From contig OX485805.1 of the NCBI GenBank assembly GCA_950295325.1, positions 53,840,758 through 53,904,757 on the forward strand: a DNA stretch of 64,000 nucleotides, read 5' to 3'. Positions 12,201 through 22,670 of the stretch are shown piece after piece. Both the position numbers and the translations under genes were made by a program. Each line of letters opens with the position of its first letter. The stretch's first letter is position 1. The notes below the pieces were generated by a model that had not been told where the DNA came from, did not search any database, and worked only from the letters and a program-made list of their open reading frames with translations. Origin of the DNA: Polytrichum commune (lineage: Eukaryota; Streptophyta; Polytrichopsida; Polytrichales; Polytrichaceae).

Positions 12201-13640
12201 TCTCTGGAGGCCACACTTTGCTGAAATGTGTGCTCTGGAGAAATCGAGGGATTGTGATATTTGCTTCATTGCATTGCATGACAGCCGCTTCTATGGTGAA
12301 ACTGTGCTCTCTCTACAAGTCAGTGAGAAGTGTTTGAAATTGCAAGAATTATTCTGCGCATGTTAAACCCTTTGAAGATTGGAAATTTGAAGTTCTTTGA
12401 TTGGTTCAAATGCAGGTATTGGGAACAGAGTATACTATTAACACTCTGCAATTTAACTATTTCAGAAATGTAATATAATTTTTGGGAGACTGTATTGGTG
12501 CATCTAGAGACGGCTAGTCTAGCTTTGCGGTGTCTATCCTAACTCATCCATGGGGAAGGTGAAAGCTCAGCAACCACTTCTATAGCCCGACCTTCTGTAC
12601 ACAATTGGGCTCCGGAAATCGCTTCAATGGCCCTAAAGTAGTCCAGTGAGGTCTACTTGCAACAAATCGCTCTTCATCACCATAGAAGGTTGTTTTTTAA
12701 GAGCTCCTCCACCCATGTGGATGCATTTATGTAGACACCACGAAGTTTCAGCCTCCTTTTGACTGCACATGAAATTGTGTACAAATTATGTATTGTCAAA
12801 AGCAAGTAAGCAAAGCGTTGGTATATAATATTTTCTCTTGATTCTCTCCTGTTATGTTGCTCCCCCATCCGCTTATGTAGTTAGCAGGATACTCCCAACC
12901 TACGAGGTTGAACATCTCCATTTACCCTGGTTGAGGCCCTCATCAATTGTGCTAATCCTTCCTCTCCTCAAAATGGGTGCGTCTTCTTCAACTTTTATGC
13001 TATGGCATTGCCTCTTTGACCTCCTGTCTCAAAAACATTATGCTCAGCCTTTATTTATTTGAAAACATTCTGCAGTGTAATATCGTACTTAAAACATTCC
13101 TAGAAATGGAAAGCATTATATTGATGGGTGAGGTACAAGAATGTGTTGTCTGTGTGCAAATCATGTGATCAAGGATGTTTTTTGTGGCTACATGTAATCA
13201 ACTTATACTTCATTCCTAAATATTGGTTTGCTCTTTTGAATTATGTAACTTTGTACTCAAGTCAATAAAAATTCTACATTAGTCTCCCTTTCCCGGAAAT
13301 TACAATCACAATTGTTTGATGATATTGCCAGAAGTTCCACAACTACCGTGCTCGATGCTGCCATTTCCAGATTTGCTACATTTACAAACTGTAATAGTCT
13401 AAAATATTGCATTGTAGCTCACTTTGGAATGAGCCAACTCTGAGAGGTGGTTCATCACATTCAAGCTTACCTCTCATTCTTTAAAACATAAAGGCCCGGA
13501 AATAGTTTGTAGCCTGGAAAACGTTATTGTTTTTAGTTGATTTGACACCAAAATTGGCTTACAAGATTCCAAATTAGTCTAGTCCAAGTCATCAATATGA
13601 GCGCATCCGAGGAGTTCCATCTCCAATTGAAGTGGGTGTA
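9219..13640. other. AT-rich intergenic DNA, no gene seen
   Basis: About 4.4 kb of AT-rich sequence. Short ORFs occur (for example 9958-10185 and 12065-12337), but they overlap others in different frames and show no motif. I found no clear terminal inverted repeats or RNA genes here. Confidence 0.4.
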
Positions 13641-14880
13641 TCTTCCTTTTGTTCTTATTGAAATGAAATAGATCTCAAAATCCACAAAGCCAAAAATGAT
13701 AATGGGATTGAAAAGTAAATCATGATGGTTTCAAAGTGGTGGAGTGTATTAGCCCTTATGAGATAGAGGCTAATGACAACTTGGTGGTCCAATTGAAAGA
13801 AAGACTTGAGGCTTCCTAGGACTACATTCTCAAATAATGATGGAAATTCATCTTTAATGGACTTATATAGGGGACATTCCAATACAAAATGTGCCTCATT
13901 TTCAACTACATTGTAGAAGAAAAAGTGGCATAGTCTAGTATCTCTAGAGATGGGGATAGTTGACCATTGCCCAGTTTCAGTGGCTAATCTTTGGTTCGAG
14001 GTTCGGTAAGCATTGTGGTGTTGTCAATGGTTGCGTCAAGTACAATTCACATTCGTATTTGAGAAAATCCTTGAGGTGGAGGTAGTCTAGTTTCTTCCTT
14101 GAGAGATGCAAAGAGTTCCACTCTTTGACAAGAAAGGTCTCCTTTATATCATCATATGTTATTTTAGACGTAGTTGGGTTGTCATGGGTGTCCCAGTGAG
14201 ATAAGACCCCATGATGTCTTCCACATGGTTGTCAATTTGTGCCAGGTGTTAAATCCATGTTTGGCCAGGTATCCGTAAAGTGAGGTTGCTTTACTAACTA
14301 ACCAAGAGGGGGATAGGTTGGTGAGCCATTATTGACAAGCATGTAGTGAGCTTGAAAGTGTGTAATTGTATGAAATGTACTCCGAATTTGGCCAACAAAA
14401 TATGATAGGTTGTTGAAGAATGCACTTTGACGTGAAATATTATATGCAACTTCATACCCTTCTCAGAAACTTTCCAATGAGAGTTTATCAAGTCGGCGTC
14501 CAACATTTCAGTGCCATATGTGAAAGTTGGAAGCACTAAAGTGTTGAATAGATGGGATTTTAATTCCCAACATATGACTATTGTTGCTTTCAATAGTCAA
14601 GCCCATGAAGACTTTCATACCCGTGATTCTTCACCTTTTACAAGATAGTTCTAAGTATCTATGTGAATGAAAATACATCCCATCGTATTTGAATTTATGA
14701 GTAAGCTCAATCGTGTCCTTGTCTACTGCATTTAGCGGTGACTTGTTGGCCTTCTGTCTTATGAGTTGTTGAGATGAGTACCAGAAATCTGTAGAGGGTC
14801 GAGTTTTCGTGTTAAATGGACAAGATATAAGGTCATATGCCATAACTCTCTCATAGACTACCTTGTCCAACATTTCCTAT
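13641..14880 (-). pseudogene. LINE reverse-transcriptase 3' region, broken
   Basis: Minus-strand reading from about 14873 gives AYDLISCPFNTKTRPSTDFW and NKSPLNAVDKDTIELTHKFK. Next comes LFNTLVLPTFTYGTEMLDAD near 14540, the typical LINE motif after the reverse transcriptase core (a FNTLVxPxxxYGxE pattern). Further on are ATETGQWSTIPISRDTRLCH and NEAHFVLECPLYKSIKDEF near 13880-13980, the zf-RVT-type end. There the first cysteine, the histidine and the last cysteine are present but the second cysteine position reads F. Frames change at least twice, so it is dead. It looks like a different LINE lineage from the one at 1-955. Confidence 0.7.
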
Positions 14881-15398
14881 TCCATTCTGGGCGGGATTTG
14901 TAACAGACATGTTTAGATGCAATTTTCAATGCGAAGTACAAGCATTCCCTTCCGACACAATCATACAATTGATGGATAGCACAGTTGAAATAGAAGCATA
15001 TTCGCTTCACTTATCCCTTAAGAGGAATTTCTTTTCCGAACACATGCGTGTTGACTAACACAGTGGGTGCGTGCCAATTTGGGCAGCAACCGAGGCCAAG
15101 TTGACCAAGATCATCTACAATAAACTTGTATCAAATCTAGATAACAGCCTTGTATTATTTGGAATGGGTGACCAATTTTTTCTTTTCGAACCCATCAAAG
15201 AATTGAAGCATGGCCAGCCTCTCTCACCCCAGTTATCGCTTAATAAGGGAGCGGATGGTCCACAAAAATTTGAATACCTAATCCCAACAACCCAAAATCG
15301 AAATGAACAGTCAATTGCAGGACACTCTACCGTGAATTACACAGATGTAAGCTATGTCGAACTCTCGAATGTTACAACTGCCTGCAGACAGATAAAAT
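14881..15398. other. Region downstream of the XTH gene
   Basis: Sequence 3' of the XTH stop codon on the minus strand; it must hold the 3' UTR, whose end I cannot place. A plus-strand open stretch at 15071-15472 overlaps the last XTH exon in antisense and has no recognisable domain. Confidence 0.4.
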
Positions 15399-17445
15399 CT
15401 ACAAGACGGTCAGCTTGCATTCTGGGGGTGCGATTGGGTAGCGTTTCTTGTCAGCGCAGTAGTTGTATTTGACATGGTACTTCTTCACCCACTTCATCTG
15501 GTTGATCTGGTGCTGGGTCAAAGTCTGCTGAGCGGCACCTGGGGCAGCATATTTGCTTGCTTGGCAGGTTTGGATGGTGCTGGCACCGGTTACGGGGCAC
15601 CCATTCATGGCGAAGTTAGAGTATGTTGCAACGAAGGGAGCAGAGGCCCAGTTGATCTTCACGGCACCTCCCTGTGTCGCCCATGAGCTCCCATCCCAGA
15701 TACTGCTGTAGATGCCCATGGGCTGCTTGTTGGGGAATGGCTGTCCGTTGGCTTCGTTATTGGGGAAGCTTCGGATGGGTACATCGTCCACGAAGAAGCT
15801 GCAAATACAAAAGCCATGAATAACGCTACCCAAGAAAGTCATCGATTGTATTCCAGAATTAGGAACTACGGATACATGGATTAGTACACACGGCTTGATT
15901 GCCAAGGTTAAATACTTTACGTCCTTCTGAGGTCTTAAGGATTGATTTTAAAGATTGAGTCCAGTGGCCACAAAGTTGAGACTAGTCCGGAAGGAAAGGA
16001 GGAACAGTGTTCTACCAGTTTAGGCACATGCCCCCAATCTAGCAAGCTTCGGCTACAGCTCAAGTTACAATACGTGCGGTTGGACTTACATGAATCACTA
16101 GATCGGCTCCCTTACGGGCATTGAGATTTAAATATGATCATCGAACTTGGGAAGACTCTGTTGAGTAAGCAACTTCGAAATCCACTATAGGTACCAAATG
16201 GATGAGAATTCAAACATTGTCAACGATAAAAGAGACGCTCGAGAACCTTACAAGTTGGACCATCACCTCCAGGATTGATTTTACAACGAGTGCAGTGGCA
16301 AAAGTCCGGAGAAAAAGGAGGAACCAAGTTCCACCATTTTAGGCACAGGCCACCATTCTAGCAAGTTTGAGCTTAAGCTCAGTTATATGCGGCTGGACCT
16401 ACATAATACACTAATTTGACTCCCTTCCAAAGGTTAATATTCACAAATTGGGAAGACTCTGTTGAGGAAGCAAACTCCGGAATTCACGACGAGCATCGAA
16501 AGGATGAGAATTCAAACATCGTCAACTATGACATTAAGGATAACATTAAGCACTAAAAGAGGCAATGTCAGTACTAGGTATGAAGCTGGATTGAGTATGT
16601 TCTAGTTACTTACACAACGATGTCCTTGTTCCACCGGAAGGTGTACGTATGGAAATCGGCAGTTGGGTCGAACCAGAGAGTGTACTGGATCTCACGACCG
16701 CCAACACCATTGGAGAAGAAGTTGGTGTGAAGAATGTAAGGCTGCCCGGTCGAGTTTCCGAGAAACTCGAAGTCGTACTCGTCGTGAGTGTCTCCCGAAG
16801 AAGACATCTGCATGAGACAAGTGCAAGATTCGATTGCTCAGTGACGAGCAGAAACATCCTCCAGACTCATATTCTTAAACATGAGAAATCCAATGCAATG
16901 CCCCGATATAAATTCCCAAAAACATGGAGATCAACTAGAGCGATATCACTTACGTAGAAGGTGGTCACAGTTCCCGCAGAGTCACCTGGGCACAACTTGA
17001 GCTTCGCACTAAAAGTTCCGAACAGGTACTTGGTCTTGGATCCGAACCCACCAGCTGCTCGGATTACACAGACGAAGTCAAGTCAATCAGGGCAAAATTC
17101 AATTCAGGCAAGCGAAGCGCTTTCAAGTCACAGAATCCTCCAATGATTGGTTTTCAAAACATGACCCTCAACTTGACCCAGATTACAAAGTACTAGTCTA
17201 TTATCCTACTCTCGAGCCGCAGTTAATACATAGTCGACCCGGCAACAGACAAAACTCGGAGGCTTACCAGACGCTTGGTCGAGCACCAACTGCACCAGGC
17301 CATTGCCCAGGACCTTCACATTGTTGGTCGTGTAGGTATCGAAGCTGGTGCTGAAAGTCTGCACATTTTGAGCCCTGACTGCCAAGCTCATACACAAAAC
17401 CAACACAGATACCACCCCAATCCACGTGCCGCTACGGCTCCTCAT
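15399..17445 (-). CDS. XTH: Xyloglucan endotransglucosylase/hydrolase, four exons
   Basis: Secreted GH16 enzyme that cuts wall xyloglucan and rejoins the cut end to another chain (or to water), loosening or remodelling the primary wall. Exons on the minus strand: 17445-17268, 17054-16954, 16807-16614, 15798-15399. All introns are GT-AG, and the joined frame is 873 bases, 290 residues, the usual family length. Residues 1-25 look like a signal peptide (hydrophobic core, cleavage after VRA). The active-site strand is DEYDFEFLG at 102-110: Glu103 would be the nucleophile, Glu107 the acid/base and Asp105 the helper. N111-S-T is the conserved N-glycosylation site. [14 protein letters not shown] at 189-202 is another family motif. 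The C-terminal XET domain has its four cysteines (225, 236, 272, 285) and [11 protein letters not shown]. Residue 104 is Tyr where most members have Ile, Val or Leu. Transferase versus hydrolase activity cannot be read from sequence. Confidence 0.95.
15938..16527. repeat. Tandem duplication inside XTH intron 3
   Basis: Two related blocks lie head to tail in the 815-base third intron, about 15938-16226 and 16271-16527, offset by about 333 bases. Both begin AGGATTGATTTTA. Both contain a GGAGGAAC block followed by TTTAGGCACA, then TTGGGAAGACTCTGTTGAG, and both end near GATGAGAATTCAAACAT. They differ by many substitutions and small indels, so the duplication is not recent. It makes this intron much longer than the other two (213 and 146 bases). 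No ORF is involved. Confidence 0.8.
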
Positions 17446-17708
17446 CTTGTTTCAAGTTCAAGACACGAATCCGATGAACCTTGTAACTAAGTATTCAGAA
17501 TGCAGCTGCTCTGGTGGTCCACAAGGGATTGTTACCAATAAATCTCACCGCTGATTTCGTGTCTAGCGCCAATAAGCACTGCAACCGGAACACTGCAGAC
17601 GAGACGCAAACGAGAACCGATGTTTGTAGACGCGCTGGTGGATGTGCAAGTCCGAGGCCGAATTGGGCCGGACGATGTTGAATGGTGTAGTGGAGGGAGG
17701 GGTGGTGC

Positions 17709-17716
17709 ATATAATA
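17709..17716 (-). promoter_or_regulatory. Possible TATA box of XTH
   Basis: The minus strand reads TATTATAT about 265 bases above the start codon, followed about 25-35 bases later by CTCCACTACACCATTC, a plausible start region. This would give a 5' UTR of about 230 bases. The surrounding 17.4-18.3 kb is clearly richer in GC and CpG than the rest of the window, as expected for a promoter region. Placement is by eye. Confidence 0.35.
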
Positions 17717-18209
17717 CGATGGGGGGATTGGAGTGGAGTGGAGTCCGGGCGGGGGTAGGCAGCGAGGTAAGTCAGGAAGGAAGCATAGAATCGTAGCTAG
17801 GGGGGGGTGGGGACGCGGGAGGGATAAATTTACCTACGCGGTGCGTGAAGTAGTATGAATTTCTCGGCGATGCGAAAGGGCCGGTGCTTACTTGCTTGCT
17901 GCTGTCTTTCGAATCCACTCCACGACAGATGACAGGCGACGCTGGTGGCTGCAATTCCGGAGGCCCGGGAGAGGGGGAGTCGTCGGCGGCTTGCTGGAGT
18001 CCCACCAGCCCTCCCTCCTCATCACCGATCCCACCTTACATTACAGAAGTTGAGATTAATTACCTGCCGCCTCCAGTCCCCAGGTGCTTCATGTTGCAAC
18101 TCCACCCATCACACCTACTACGCTTATTACTCCACTGTGGGCTGAAAATTCGCTCGCGTGCGACACCGCGTCCCCGCCGCGCTCGCCAGCTACGGGTGAA
18201 ATGCCAGAG

Positions 18210-18309
18210 GTGAGGCCCTCGCGACGGGGCATTTTCGGAAATAAGGAGCCCCGAGGACGAGCGGCCCAGGGTCCTTATTTCCGATAATGCCCCGTCGCGA
18301 GGGCCTCAC
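18210..18309. repeat. Hairpin with 38-bp arms upstream of XTH
   Basis: The left arm (18210-18247) starts GTGAGGCCCTCGCGACGGGG and the right arm (18272-18309) is its complement with a single mismatch. The 24-base loop is GC-rich. It lies about 765-865 bases above the XTH start codon. It may be a short foldback MITE, or a transcribed hairpin. I see no clear target duplication. Confidence 0.85.
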
Positions 18310-20147
18310 AACATGTAAAGAGCTCGTCGTAATCTCATGCGTAGTAGGGGATAGGGGTGGTCTTCGGGAAGGCCGGAGGGAGATTACGCGGCCTGAGGTG
18401 TCTCAATGTACTAACAAACCGGTCCCATTGTATTTTATGAGTCGGTTGAGGATTATGGTGGCTTGTATATAAGTTTTTTTAAATTCAAATACGATGTTTT
18501 AAGGTTTAATTGATATTATTTTTCTGCCCAAGATCATTTGTGTTTTATTACAAATATTGATTCCATATTCTGGTGCTAAACGTATGATATTGTGGGCTCA
18601 AACTAGTGTGGATGAAGACCAAATGCCTTGATCAAAATTACCGTGGTATTCTAAAATTATAGTGGGCCATAATAGTAGGTGTGAAGGTGTAAGTGAGTTA
18701 GTAGACCCCCTCCCAGCTCCTTCCCAAGTTGAACCCTCCTTCCCATGTTAACCCCTCAATTCTCAAGGATTCACATTCCATTTTCATGCAAGTCCATCAC
18801 CAATGATTGAATTTTCAGTCATGTAGTGAAATAGAATATGTTTTTTCTCAATTTAAACCATATGGATGTGAACTACGATATTGTATATTCTTGATGTGAA
18901 AGTTTGAAGTCAATCAAACCACGTCTACAAGGCTAGATTGACATATGAATAGAGCCTTCGTCAAGGGGGTAGCTCCAACAAAATATGGTAATCTCCATTC
19001 AATGTCCACTTGGGTCAGCGCATAATTTTTTCCAAGCTAGAAATATATTATATGGTTGTCAAGTGAGCTCCTCCCATAAATTTGGGTGTCTTTGGTGAAA
19101 TTTACATCAAGTCCATCACCGTCAAAGTTGAAGGGCCAAATCAAGACATTTTTGGAGATTTACCCTTTGACTGAGGTCTTTGACCTATACACATAAAGTT
19201 TGTCAAACACACAATTGTGATCTTGTCCAACGGGGAAAAAAAAACCTCGCCCAATTTAGACATGTATCTGAAAATATATGGGTTGCAAACGAGAAAGGTC
19301 ATATGTGGTTATATTTGCACTTGACACACATTGGGTAGCTCATGGGACCACCTCCCAAAACATGTAGTTCCAAACGGTCAAAAAATCCTACATGCTTGGA
19401 GTATGACTTTTATATATAGTATTTAATTCACATGATAGTGGGCAACACCCTAAATGATACCCTAAGCAGATGTATTTTCAAAAATTGAATGGATTTTTTG
19501 ACTCTCTAGTTACCTCAATTCTATAAGCACCATCAACATAGATAACTTTTACGATGACTTATGGGACTCCTCACCGATCATTTAAATGCTACGATTTATT
19601 TGAATATAATGGATAGTTGCACACACTCACACACATCCCCATGTGTGTTAAGTTGCAAGTAAGTGAATATTACTTTATCCCTGTAACTTGGTCAAATTGT
19701 TCAAAATGTCATACTAACTAGGTTTGCACAAATCTTTGATTGCATCTCTTACTTTTGTTACACAATTCTTCTTCTTCTTCATATGTTTTCCCACAAATGG
19801 CTTCCTTTTGCAAGCTTAAGGTCTAGGTGCATCTCTTATGCTTTTTGACATGTAATGGTCACCTAGAATCAAGGGTATATGGACCATGACCTATATGGAC
19901 ACATAGGCAAGTCTATCACATACCACACGATGATGAAGACAAGTGACTGGAGGCTCTTATACATGTAGGGCCATGCATTTGTCAATTGTACATTTTAATG
20001 AACTAAACAATAATTAGTGTAAGCATAGTATGGCATGTCACTTAAATTGTGTCCTATATTTTCATAATCATGAGGTTTTAGGTGAAGATTTTGAACTTGG
20101 GTAGCATGTTGCACAATCCAATTTCTAGCCAAGTAACACAAATAACT
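18310..20147. other. AT-rich intergenic DNA, no gene seen
   Basis: Nothing recognisable except a loosely repeated phrase, CAAGTCCATCACC, at about 18790 and 19112, embedded in otherwise dissimilar sequence. ORFs are all short. Confidence 0.35.
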
Positions 20148-20511
20148 ACACTAAAGATTGTGTTTAGTGTCATATGGTATTTCATGTCATTGTGATAACT
20201 TTTGTAATGACACTTTTGTGAGTAACTTTACAAATATTGTCATCCCAACATACTTTAAGTTCAACCACTTCTGGTATATTTTGAATCCTAACTTTTTCAT
20301 ATTGAGAAATTGTCATGGATGATTGAAATTTAGATGAAAATGACTTCATAAGTGACGGTTGCTACAACATTATAAATCTACAATGCCTGATTTTTTTAGA
20401 ATGAATGATAAAGTTAGCATTACATTTGGTGCTAGTGACACTACACGGGTGGTTTCCACATTATTGAACAAGATAAATAGAATTGATGACACTAAATAAA
20501 ATATTTAGTGT
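20148..20511 (-). repeat. Palindrome-ended repeat, B copy 3
   Basis: Homologous, on the opposite strand, to the repeats at 25096 and 26061. Shared blocks include AATTTCAATCATCCA, GACAATATTTGT and AATACCATATGACACTAAA. Each end is a near palindrome made of ACACTAAA...TTTAGTGT (20148-20170 and 20489-20511). Divergence from the other copies is high, so it is an old copy. No coding is seen. Confidence 0.7.
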
Positions 20512-20637
20512 AACAAGCACATCAAGAAACATAATATAACATGCTTGGTTATAATTTATATTCTCGGTAAATGATTATAGTAATGCATAACTCCAAATGG
20601 TGACCCGCACTAATAGGTGACATCAAGTGCAGTTACT
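20512..20637 (-). repeat. A-type repeat fragment next to B copy 3
   Basis: Its complement contains GTCACCATTTGGAGTTATGC and ATTTACCGAG, matching the A repeats at 24799 and 26481 (ACCATTTGGAGTTACATAGT and TTTTTACCGAGTAAA in the first). It abuts B copy 3. A and B units are thus neighbours here as they are near 25 and 26 kb. Confidence 0.55.
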
Positions 20638-20944
20638 CAAGTAACCAAGGGCTCCCTAAATACCCCCGACGAGCGTTGCAGCTGTCAGGCTCGGAGGCCA
20701 GGTTCGGTGGGGTTCATTTTTCTCGCCCTCCCCATTTTAGCCCCTTGGTGACTTTTTTTGGTTTTTTTGCTAAATTTGGGTCCTACGGCCCCAAATTACC
20801 CTAGGGAGCCCCTTATGAGATCAAATAAGACCCCACCCAATTAAAAAAATAGGGGGCATGTTTTATCCCAACCCTGCCACCCCCTCCCGAACCTAGCCTC
20901 CGAGCCACGCTCAATGGGGGTTTTTAGGCAGATCCAAGTAACCA
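20638..20944. mobile_element. Mutator-like MITE, copy 1
   Basis: CAAGTAACCA occurs on both sides (20638-20647 and 20935-20944), a 9-10 bp target duplication as made by Mutator-like elements. The element (20648-20934) has inverted ends: CCTAAATACCCCC on the left against CCTAAAAACCCCC in the complement of the right. Further in lies GCTCGGAGGCCAGGTTCGG against GCTCGGAGGCTAGGTTCGG. Its core (about 20715-20855: CGCCCTCCCC, GGTGACTTTTTTTGG, GGCCCCAAATTACCCTAG, ATAGGGGGCA) is shared with the element at 29.75 kb. No transposase is present. Confidence 0.65.
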
Positions 20945-21412
20945 GGCCATGAAGACTAGACCAGGTTTGAAAGGAGGGAGGCACATAATGTACAATTTTG
21001 TCAAGGAAGCAAACTGGGCAGGACGCAACACAGTTTCTTACTGAATGCTTTTCAAAGCAGGTCAAAGATGATCAATCTGTATTCAAGTACTCGAACCAGT
21101 TAATAGTGTGAGCATGAACGTCTTAGCTTGTCCTCTTCATTTCTGGATGTGCGTTGGCTGGCCCAAGGAACAACATCAAACGTGTTAGCTTGTGTGCACA
21201 TCAAGAATGCATGGGTTTGGCCTATGTTGTTCAATTTTGACATCAGCCCCCCATCCAAGAAAATATATTGCATGATGAAATTAAAGTTGATTGAATAAAC
21301 TAGGTATCCATGCAACTGTATTGTATTTGATTACAACTCTTGGTGATTGGCGCCTATGATCGGGGAGAACCGGCAGTTAGTTACAGATGAACCGGTTAAT
21401 CGATCACCGATC

Positions 21413-21540
21413 ACTTAAGAGGAATTTACGGAATATACCTCAAATTAATATAGAAATACCAAAGGATGTCAACATGTAACCGGTTGCACTTGCAAACACT
21501 AGGATCTCAACCGTTTATGCCCAAAAATCCCCCTGATCAC
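21413..21540 (+). repeat. Local direct repeat, copy 1
   Basis: Matches 22508-22670 on the same strand through blocks such as TCAACATGTAACCGGTTG and GCCCAAAAATC, with substitutions and indels. The two copies flank the pair of MITEs between them, so the MITEs lie in or beside an older local duplication. Confidence 0.6.
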
Positions 21541-21933
21541 TGATTGGCGCAAAAACACAAACATACAAAGACTTTAGTGCCACTCCCTAGAAGTTTGACA
21601 CTGTGCGCTATTAAATTGTTTTTAATCAACAGTTTTATACCTTCCATGTCCACAGTACGTAACAGGCACATGATGTAAAAGTTTATCCACAAAATCCAGT
21701 GTCTACTCACCAGGTTATTGACCAGAATAATGCAAAAATATAAGGTTTAAAATAAGTAGTTCCAAGAACATGCACATCCTCAACATCGCTGCTTTATATA
21801 AGTAGATGCATTCCCTCCTAGCCCGATCATACACTATGTATAGAGCAAGACCCACAATTGTGCCAATGGACGGGGCGAATAAACTGCTGTTGCAGATGAC
21901 CCAGTTGAGTTTGAGAAATCACCGGTTCAAGTC

Positions 21934-22385
21934 TAAGGGGCGGTTTACACTATGGACCATGAAGTCGTCCCACGTAAGAGGCCTATTTTGCGTGGGACGA
22001 CTTCATGGGACGACTTCCATGGTCCGAGTTACTAAAATATTAGTTTTCATGGTTCATGGGCCCTTCACTAGGTGTAAACCGAATGTGGACCATGAAGAAT
22101 GACCATGCACCAAAAAGGCTTAAAACGGCATTTTTCTGACATGGGCCCTTGCTCTTTTTCCCGGACCACCTCTTTTGCTTGTCCCAACGGAAAACCCGTT
22201 GGACCATGGCAGTGGATAGAGTAGGCTTAAAAAATAATATTTTGTGGACCTCAACCTCCGTGGTCACTCTGCCATTTTTTTCCTTGGTGTAAACCCAAGT
22301 CGTCCCGGGACGACTTCAACGTCCAATCACATCGCTTAGACGGCCGTGGGACGACTTCATGGTCCATAGTGTAAACCGCCCCTAA
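21934..22385. mobile_element. Tourist-like MITE with perfect 38-bp terminal repeats
   Basis: The element is 21937-22382 (446 bp), flanked by TAA on both sides. Terminal inverted repeats of 38 bp are identical (left 21937-21974, right 22345-22382) and begin GGGGCGGTTTACACTATGG. TAA/TTA duplications and GGG-starting ends fit the PIF/Harbinger superfamily. Several GACGACTTCATGG-type words repeat inside. Perfect ends imply recent activity. The related element at 34.98 kb shares the pattern GTTTACA..ATG....TGAAGT.GTCCC in its ends. Confidence 0.88.
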
Positions 22386-22507
22386 GGGTTAGTTTCCATG
22401 TAGGCCGTCACCCACCAGATTGTAGTGTAAATGTAGATTCTATCATGTAGAATCTACATTTCCACTAGAATCTGGTGGGTGACGACCTACATGGAAACCC
22501 ACCCTAA
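22383..22507. mobile_element. Short Tourist-like MITE abutting the previous one
   Basis: The element is 22386-22504 (119 bp), flanked by TAA; the left TAA is also the right TAA of the larger MITE. Ends are GGGTTAGTTTCCATGTAGG and, in complement, GGGTGGGTTTCCATGTAGG. The arms continue inward through CGTCACCCACCAGATT and AATGTAGATTCTA almost to the centre, so the whole element folds as one hairpin. Same family as the element at 38.66 kb. Confidence 0.85.
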
Positions 22508-22670
22508 GACTTAAGGAAAAATACTGATCATTTGAGATGAAAATATGGAATATGCCTCAATTAATAAAAGGAAAACTGCAAGATATCAACATGTAACCGG
22601 TTGAACTTGGAATCACCAGGATCTTGGCCGTTTACGCCCAAAAATCTCCCCGGACACTGAATTGTGCTCT
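22508..22670 (+). repeat. Local direct repeat, copy 2
   Basis: Partner of 21413-21540. It begins immediately right of the short MITE. Confidence 0.6.

Noticed and set aside
15474-15686. Plus-strand ORF over the last XTH exon
   Set aside because: Antisense shadow of a well-supported coding exon.
16649-16957. Plus-strand ORF over XTH exon 3 and intron 2
   Set aside because: Antisense shadow; crosses a real intron boundary.
17884-18213. Plus-strand ORF of 109 codons above the XTH gene
   Set aside because: It lies in GC-rich promoter sequence where stops are rare, is P/S/R-rich, overlaps other frames, and runs up to the hairpin; no domain.
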